This document shows positions 6,952 through 11,078 of a DNA stretch of 11,078 bases, piece by piece. This stretch comes from Zoogloeaceae bacterium (GTDB taxonomy: Bacteria > Pseudomonadota > Gammaproteobacteria > Burkholderiales > Rhodocyclaceae), in the NCBI GenBank assembly GCA_015657735.1, contig SSSX01000077.1, forward strand, positions 1 to 11,078. The letters are read 5' to 3'. The position numbers and the translations under genes were made by a program. How positions within the stretch are numbered: the stretch's first letter is position 1; each line of letters begins with the position of its first letter. A model generated the notes under the pieces. The model was not told the origin of the DNA and made no database searches. It saw only the letters and a program-made list of their open reading frames with translations.

Positions 6952-8325
6952 CTCCAGCGCCGCCGGCGGCTCGTCGAGCTGTGCCGCCTCGATGCGCTGG
7001 AAATGGGCGCTGATCTTGCGTGACGAGGTCTGCACCTCGGCCACGTCTTCGCCGGCCTGGCGGATGTGGGTGGCGAGCTTCTGCATGCGCTCGTCGAAGC
7101 GGTTGAAATCCTTCGCCAGCTTGCCGAGGGCGTCCTTGATGACGTGGATCTGCTTGCGGGTTTCGACGTCCTTCAGCACCGCGCGGGCGGTGTTGAGGAC
7201 CGCCATCAGCGTGGTCGGCGAGACGATCCACACCCGGCGGCTCATCGCGTAGGCCACCACCTCCGGGTGGTAGGCGTGGATTTCCGCGAACACCGCCTCG
7301 GCCGGCACGAACATCACCGCTCCGTCCGAAGTCAGCTCCGGCAGGATGTATTTGCCGGCGATGGCGTCCACGTGCTTTTTCACGTCGTTGCGGAAGGCCG
7401 ACTGGGCGGCCCGGCGCTCGAGGTCGCCCGCCTCGCCGGCGAACATGCGGTGATAGTTCTCGAGCGGGAACTTCGAGTCGACGACGACCATGCCGGTCGG
7501 TTCGGGCAGGCGCAGCACGCAATCGGCACGGGTGCCGTTGGGCAGCGTGAACTGGAAGTCGAAGGTTTCGGGCGGCAGCGCATTGCGCACCAGCGCCTCG
7601 AGCTGGACCTCGCCGAAGGCGCCGCGGGCCCGTTTGTCGCCGAGGAGTTCCTGCAGGCTGACGACGTTGGTGGTGAGATCGCCGATCTTCTTCTGGGCTT
7701 CGTCGATGGTCGCCAGCCGCGCCATGACGCTGGTGAAGGTTTCGTTGGTCTTGCGGAAGCCTTCGTCCAGGCGTTGATTGACATGCCCGGTGATCGCCTC
7801 CAGCCGTTCGCCGACCGTCCGGTTCATCGCCTCGATGCTGCTGCCGAGCTGCTCCGACGCCAACTTGAGGCCGTTCTGCAACAACTCGCGGTCGGCGCGG
7901 GCGTGCTCGGCAAGGGTCTTCAGCGTTTCGGTCAGCATTTCGGTGCGCAGCTTTTCCTGACCGGCGGCGAAGGCATTGGCCAGGTCGGCCAGACGCAGTA
8001 CGGTTTCCTCCTTCTGGCTGCCGAGCTGGCCGACGAGCGCCAGATGCAGCTGTTGCAGCGCCTGCCGCGACGCCGCCTGCTCGGCGTCGAGGCGATCGCG
8101 CAGCCGGTCCACCTCGCCGGCCACCAGGTCGATGACCCGGTCGGAAGCGGCGCCGGTGGCCGCCTGCAGCTCCTTGACGAACTGCAGTTGCTGGTCGGCC
8201 AGACGCGCGTCGAAACGCCGGCCGAGGCGGCTCACGAGCAGCACCAGCCAGACCACGGCCAGCAGCGCGGCGACGCTCGCGGCGGCCAGCCAGGCAAACC
8301 AGACGGAAGCGGATTCGGGATTCAT
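6937..8325 (-). CDS. rmuC: DNA recombination protein RmuC
   Basis: A protein of 462 residues, close to E. coli RmuC (475). An N-terminal membrane helix (about 8-32) is followed by a long charged, heptad-like coiled coil (about 35-220) and the RmuC domain (PF02646, about 225-425). The conserved LGDKRARGAFGEVQLE block (228-243) and VVVDSKFPLENY (280-291) are intact. E239, D268 and D283-x-K285 fit the E...D...DxK pattern of the PD-(D/E)xK nuclease fold suggested for this family. RmuC limits inversion at short inverted repeats and is a predicted membrane-tethered nuclease; its exact substrate is not settled. The C-terminus ends in a glycine run. The ATG at 8325 has no Shine-Dalgarno sequence, and a TATACT box lies only seven bases before it. 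The gene lies 30 bases after the permease gene on the same strand, so co-transcription is likely, possibly with its own promoter. Confidence 0.95.
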   Translation of the reverse strand: MNPESASVWFAWLAAASVAALLAVVWLVLLVSRLGRRFDARLADQQLQFVKELQAATGAASDRVIDLVAGEVDRLRDRLDAEQAASRQALQQLHLALVGQLGSQKEETVLRLADLANAFAAGQEKLRTEMLTETLKTLAEHARADRELLQNGLKLASEQLGSSIEAMNRTVGERLEAITGHVNQRLDEGFRKTNETFTSVMARLATIDEAQKKIGDLTTNVVSLQELLGDKRARGAFGEVQLEALVRNALPPETFDFQFTLPNGTRADCVLRLPEPTGMVVVDSKFPLENYHRMFAGEAGDLERRAAQSAFRNDVKKHVDAIAGKYILPELTSDGAVMFVPAEAVFAEIHAYHPEVVAYAMSRRVWIVSPTTLMAVLNTARAVLKDVETRKQIHVIKDALGKLAKDFNRFDERMQKLATHIRQAGEDVAEVQTSSRKISAHFQRIEAAQLDEPPAALEGGGG

Positions 8326-8332
8326 CCGCCGC

Positions 8333-8338
8333 AGTATA
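8333..8338 (-). promoter_or_regulatory. Candidate -10 element immediately upstream of rmuC
   Basis: On the - strand this reads TATACT, five of six matches to TATAAT, in the 30-base gap before rmuC. It ends seven bases before the ATG, so initiation would fall at or near the start codon and give a leaderless message. No convincing -35 box is found at normal spacing. Confidence 0.3.
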
Positions 8339-8355
8339 CCGTCGGAAACTGTAAA

Positions 8356-10836
8356 TTAGTTCAGTGAACGCAGACTGGCCAACGGCGGCCGGGTGAGCAG
8401 ATGCCGCGTGCCGAAGCCGCCCGCGATCACCACCACCACGCACCCCGCCACGCCCCCGGCGAGCAGCGGCAGCAGGCTGGGCGCGTAGGGCAGCTTGAAG
8501 ACGAAGCGGCCAAGCGCCCAGCCGATCCCCGTCGCGCCGATACCGGCCAGCGTCCCGGCGACCAGGCCCAGCGCCGCGAACTCGGCCAGCAGCGCCGCCC
8601 GCAGCTGGCGATTGCGCGCGCCGAGGGTGCGCAGGATCGCCAGCTCCTTCTCCCGCTCGTCGTGGGTGGCCTGCAGCGCGCCGAACAGCACCACCACGCC
8701 CGCCACCACCGCAAAGCCGAAGACGAACTGCACGGCAGCGATCAGCTGGTCGACCATGCCCTGGATCTGGCCGATGACGGCCGCCACGTCGATCACCGTG
8801 AGGTTGGGGAAGGCCGCGACCAGGCGGTTCGCCAGTTCCATCTGCCCCGGCGGCAGATGGAAGCTGGTGATGTAGCTCGCCGGATAGCTTTCGAGCATGC
8901 CCGGCGCGGCGATCACGAAGAAGTTGACCCGCATCGAATCCCAGTCGAGCTTGCGCAGGCTGGTGATGCGCGCCTCGCTGCGCTGGCCGGCGATGTCGAA
9001 GGTGAGCACGTCGCCGAGCGCCAGGCCGAGGGTTTCGGCGAGGCCCACTTCGACCGAGAACTCGGGCGCCGTCGCCGCACCATGCCAGCGGCCGGCGACG
9101 ACGCTGTTGCCGTCCGGCAGGCGGACGTCAAAGGACAGGTTGAAATCGCGGTCGACGAGGCGCTTGGCCCCCTCATCGGCGTAGTCGTCCGGCCCCGCCG
9201 GGCGGCCGTTCACCGCCACCAGCCGGCCGCGGATCATCGGCTGCAACGGCGGCGGCGGGCGTTTTTCCTGCTTGAAGAAATCGCGCAGCGGATCGAGCTG
9301 GTCGGGCTGGATGTTGATGACGAAGCGGTTCGGCGCGTCCGGCGGCGTGGCCTGCTTCCAGTTGGCGAGCAGATCGCCGCGCACCAGCGTGAGCAGCAAC
9401 AGCGCCGTCAGCCCCATGCCGAGGGCCAGCACCTGCACGAGACTGGCGACCGGCCGCCGGCGCAGCGCCGCCAGGCCGTAGCGCCAGCCGCTGCCCGCCA
9501 CCGAACGCACCTGTCCGAGCACGCCGAGCAGCAGCCAGCCGACGCCGCCGTAGATCGCGAAGGCCACCGCAAAGCCGCCGGCCACCCAGGCGCCGAGCAG
9601 CCAGTCGCGCGCGATGCCGACCAGCAGCCCGGCCAGCACCAGCGCGCCGATCCCCCACGCCAGCCCGTCGCGCGCCGCCATGCCGTTCCATTCGCGGCGC
9701 AGCACCCGCAGCGTCGGCACGCGGCCGAGGCGGATCAGCGGCGGCAGCGCAAAGCCGAGCAGAAGCAGCAGCGACACCGCCAGCCCGTGGACCACCGGCC
9801 ACCAGCCGGGCGCCGGCAGCGGAAAGCCGACCAGATCGCCGAGCAGCGCATTGAGCACGAACTGCACCCCGAAACCGAGCGCGCAGCCAGCCAGCCCGGC
9901 GGCCAGGCCGAGCAGCGCGAATTCGCCGACGAACAGCCGCAGCAGTTGCGCCTGTCCGGCGCCAAGGCAGCGCATCACCGCACAGCCGTCGAGATGCCGT
10001 TCGACGAAACGGCGGGTTGCCAGCCCGACCGCCACCGCCGCCAGCACCACCGCCAGCATCGCCGCAAAACGCAGAAAGCGCTCGGTGCGGTCGAGAATCG
10101 AGCGCACTTCCGGGCGCGCGTTATCCACGTTCTCAAGGCTTTCGCCGCGTCCCAGGCGCGCCTTGGCCCACGCTTCGAAGCCCGCCACGTCGTCCGCCGC
10201 GCCGGCCACGTGGAGGCGGTAGAACGCCCGGCTGCCGGGCTGGATCAGGCCGGTCGCCGGCAGGTCGGCGACGTTGATGACCAGCCGCGGCAGCAGGCTG
10301 AAGAAGTTCGCCCCGCGGTCCGACTCGAAAGACAGCACCGCCGCCATCCGGAACTGCACGGCGCCCAACCCGATCCGGTCGCCAACCCTGGCCCCGAGGG
10401 CGCTGGCCAGGCGTTCATCGAGCCACAGCTCGCCGCTGGCGGGAATGCCCTTCGCCACCGCGTCGGGCTGGTTGAGTCCGGGCGCGATGCGGACCGAGCC
10501 GCGCAGCGGGTGGCCGTTCTCGACGACCTTGACGCCCGCCAGCTGCGCCCCGTCGCCCAGGCTGGCCATGCTCGTGAAGGTCGCCGACACCGCGCTCTTC
10601 AGCCCGCGCCGGGCGGCCTCGGCCCGGTAGGCGGGGTCGAGGGAATGGTCGGACACCAGCACCAGATCGCCGCCGAGGAGCTGGTTGGCCTCGCGCTTCA
10701 GGGCCTGGGCGACGCGGTCGGTGAAGAAGCCGACGCTGGTCAGGCTGGCAACCGCGATGACCAGCGCCACCAGCAGCAGCCCCAGTTCGCCGGCCCGCAG
10801 GTCGCGGCGGAGCATGCGCAGGGAAAGGGAAGACAT
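8356..10836 (-). CDS. FtsX/YbbP-type ABC transporter permease
   Basis: A permease of 826 residues, comparable to E. coli YbbP (804). TM1 (about 17-38) is followed by a large periplasmic domain (about 39-250), a first FtsX block (about 255-375), central helices (about 392-445), another helix near 462-486, a second periplasmic region (about 490-690) and the second FtsX block (about 695-815). Each FtsX block has the coupling motif that contacts an ATPase: ERHLDGCAVMRCLGAG (279-294) and EREKELAILRTLGARN (727-742). YbbP-type permeases work with a YbbA-like ATPase, and the pair is often next to the TesA/arylesterase gene; transport or extraction of a lipid-like or envelope substrate is inferred. 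No ATPase is seen in the window. The ATG at 10836 is chosen because it opens a short cytoplasmic leader before TM1; there is no clear Shine-Dalgarno. The frame extends upstream to 10929, but that part is unlike the family. The ATG at 10815 is an alternative. Confidence 0.92.
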   Translation of the reverse strand: MSSLSLRMLRRDLRAGELGLLLVALVIAVASLTSVGFFTDRVAQALKREANQLLGGDLVLVSDHSLDPAYRAEAARRGLKSAVSATFTSMASLGDGAQLAGVKVVENGHPLRGSVRIAPGLNQPDAVAKGIPASGELWLDERLASALGARVGDRIGLGAVQFRMAAVLSFESDRGANFFSLLPRLVINVADLPATGLIQPGSRAFYRLHVAGAADDVAGFEAWAKARLGRGESLENVDNARPEVRSILDRTERFLRFAAMLAVVLAAVAVGLATRRFVERHLDGCAVMRCLGAGQAQLLRLFVGEFALLGLAAGLAGCALGFGVQFVLNALLGDLVGFPLPAPGWWPVVHGLAVSLLLLLGFALPPLIRLGRVPTLRVLRREWNGMAARDGLAWGIGALVLAGLLVGIARDWLLGAWVAGGFAVAFAIYGGVGWLLLGVLGQVRSVAGSGWRYGLAALRRRPVASLVQVLALGMGLTALLLLTLVRGDLLANWKQATPPDAPNRFVINIQPDQLDPLRDFFKQEKRPPPPLQPMIRGRLVAVNGRPAGPDDYADEGAKRLVDRDFNLSFDVRLPDGNSVVAGRWHGAATAPEFSVEVGLAETLGLALGDVLTFDIAGQRSEARITSLRKLDWDSMRVNFFVIAAPGMLESYPASYITSFHLPPGQMELANRLVAAFPNLTVIDVAAVIGQIQGMVDQLIAAVQFVFGFAVVAGVVVLFGALQATHDEREKELAILRTLGARNRQLRAALLAEFAALGLVAGTLAGIGATGIGWALGRFVFKLPYAPSLLPLLAGGVAGCVVVVIAGGFGTRHLLTRPPLASLRSLN

Positions 10837-10879
10837 GATGAAGAGCCAGGCTTGGAAAGTTGAGGGGCCTCGTTTGACG

Positions 10880-10929
10880 CCGGGCACGGACAAGAGTGCC
10901 GGCCGGTGTTCAAACCGCCCGCCCGGCAC
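10880..10929 (-). other. Three complementary segments forming two mutually exclusive hairpins
   Basis: In the 137-base gap (10837-10973) between the amidohydrolase stop and the permease start, the - strand reads GTGCCGG (10929-10923), CCGGCAC (10902-10896), then GTGCCCGG (10887-10880). The middle copy can pair perfectly (7 bp) with the first, or with the third through one bulged base, but not with both. The first hairpin also has an inner 4-bp stem (10917-10914 with 10907-10904) around a 6-base loop. No U-run follows. This could be a processing or attenuation structure, or chance in G+C-rich DNA. I see no convincing promoter in the gap. Confidence 0.3.
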
Positions 10930-10973
10930 CGGGGACAGGCGTCACGCCCGGCCCCGTCCGCCGCGTCGCGCAA

Positions 10974-11078
10974 TTACGCGTCGGCCAGCCAGCGCTCGAC
11001 CAGCCGCACCCAGTAGGCGACGCCGAAGGGGATCGCTTCGTCGTTGAAATCGTAGTGCGGATTGTGCAGCGTGCAGCC
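10974..11078 (-). CDS. M20-family amidohydrolase, C-terminal fragment (gene continues beyond the window)
   Basis: The - strand frame is open from base 11078 to the TAA at 10974-10976, giving 34 residues. These contain LHNPHYDFNDEAIPFG, then YWVRLVERWLADA. The HNPHYDFNDE...P.G..YW pattern is the usual C-terminus of M20/HipO-type amidohydrolases (hippurate hydrolase, IAA-amino acid hydrolase, AbgB group), which cleave N-acyl amino acids using metal ions. In this family the histidine in this region belongs to the catalytic domain. The rest of the active site is outside the window, so substrate and completeness cannot be judged. It lies upstream of the permease on the same strand, separated by 137 bases. 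Confidence 0.8.
   Translation of the reverse strand, partial: GCTLHNPHYDFNDEAIPFGVAYWVRLVERWLADA

Noticed and set aside
7066..8367. A 433-codon open frame on the + strand opposite rmuC
   Set aside because: No recognisable domain, and the - strand carries an intact RmuC. Shadow frame caused by codon bias.
8359..8369. Perfect short palindrome GTTCA-G-TGAAC as an operator
   Set aside because: Only 5-bp arms, a single copy, and it lies within the last codons of the permease gene; chance is likely.
8401..10863. An 820-codon open frame on the + strand opposite the permease gene
   Set aside because: Its product is rich in Arg, Gln, His and Ala with no hydrophobic or domain pattern, as expected from the antisense of a G+C-rich gene. 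The - strand frame has clear FtsX motifs.
10740..10973. 77-codon - strand frame bridging the gap into the permease gene
   Set aside because: Cys/Pro/Arg-rich shadow overlapping the permease N-terminus in another frame, with no start signal or domain.

Overview
The window is very G+C-rich, nearly every third codon position is G or C, and genes are packed with short or overlapping junctions. Protein families and sequence style suggest a betaproteobacterium, possibly in or near the Rhodocyclales (Thauera/Azoarcus-like). That placement is inference only. I see no tRNA, rRNA, CRISPR array, insertion sequence or integration signature, so the region looks like ordinary chromosome.

Layout. On the + strand, bases 1-990 hold the 3' part of a membrane-anchored PAS-GGDEF diguanylate cyclase. 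After a short gap with a GC hairpin and a promoter-like sequence comes a tight five-gene + strand run (about 1067-6923): a PAP2 lipid phosphatase, an LPG-synthase-TM/UPF0104 (YbhN-like) membrane protein, a DPM1/ArnC-like family 2 glycosyltransferase with C-terminal membrane helices, and two different ArnT/GT39-like polytopic glycosyltransferases. Three of the four junctions overlap by 1 or 4 bases and the fourth gap is 10 bases, so the genes are very probably one transcription unit. Converging on it from the - strand are rmuC (6937-8325) and a large FtsX/YbbP-type ABC permease (8356-10836). The last 105 bases hold the C-terminus of an M20-type amidohydrolase, also on the - strand.

How the genes may work together. 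The five-gene run contains the parts expected for glycosylating an envelope molecule through a polyprenyl-phosphate carrier. The GT2 enzyme would load a sugar onto undecaprenyl phosphate at the cytoplasmic face. The UPF0104-like protein is a candidate for moving lipid or sugar-lipid across the membrane. The two GT-C enzymes would transfer sugar on the periplasmic side, for example to lipid A, LPS core, another glycan or a protein. The PAP2 enzyme would dephosphorylate a lipid phosphate or pyrophosphate, either recycling carrier or trimming lipid A. The sugar and acceptor cannot be read from the sequence. No sugar-nucleotide biosynthesis, ArnA/ArnB or deacetylase gene is present in the window. 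This cassette is the best candidate here for an incompletely described system. The remaining genes look like ordinary housekeeping or signalling genes.
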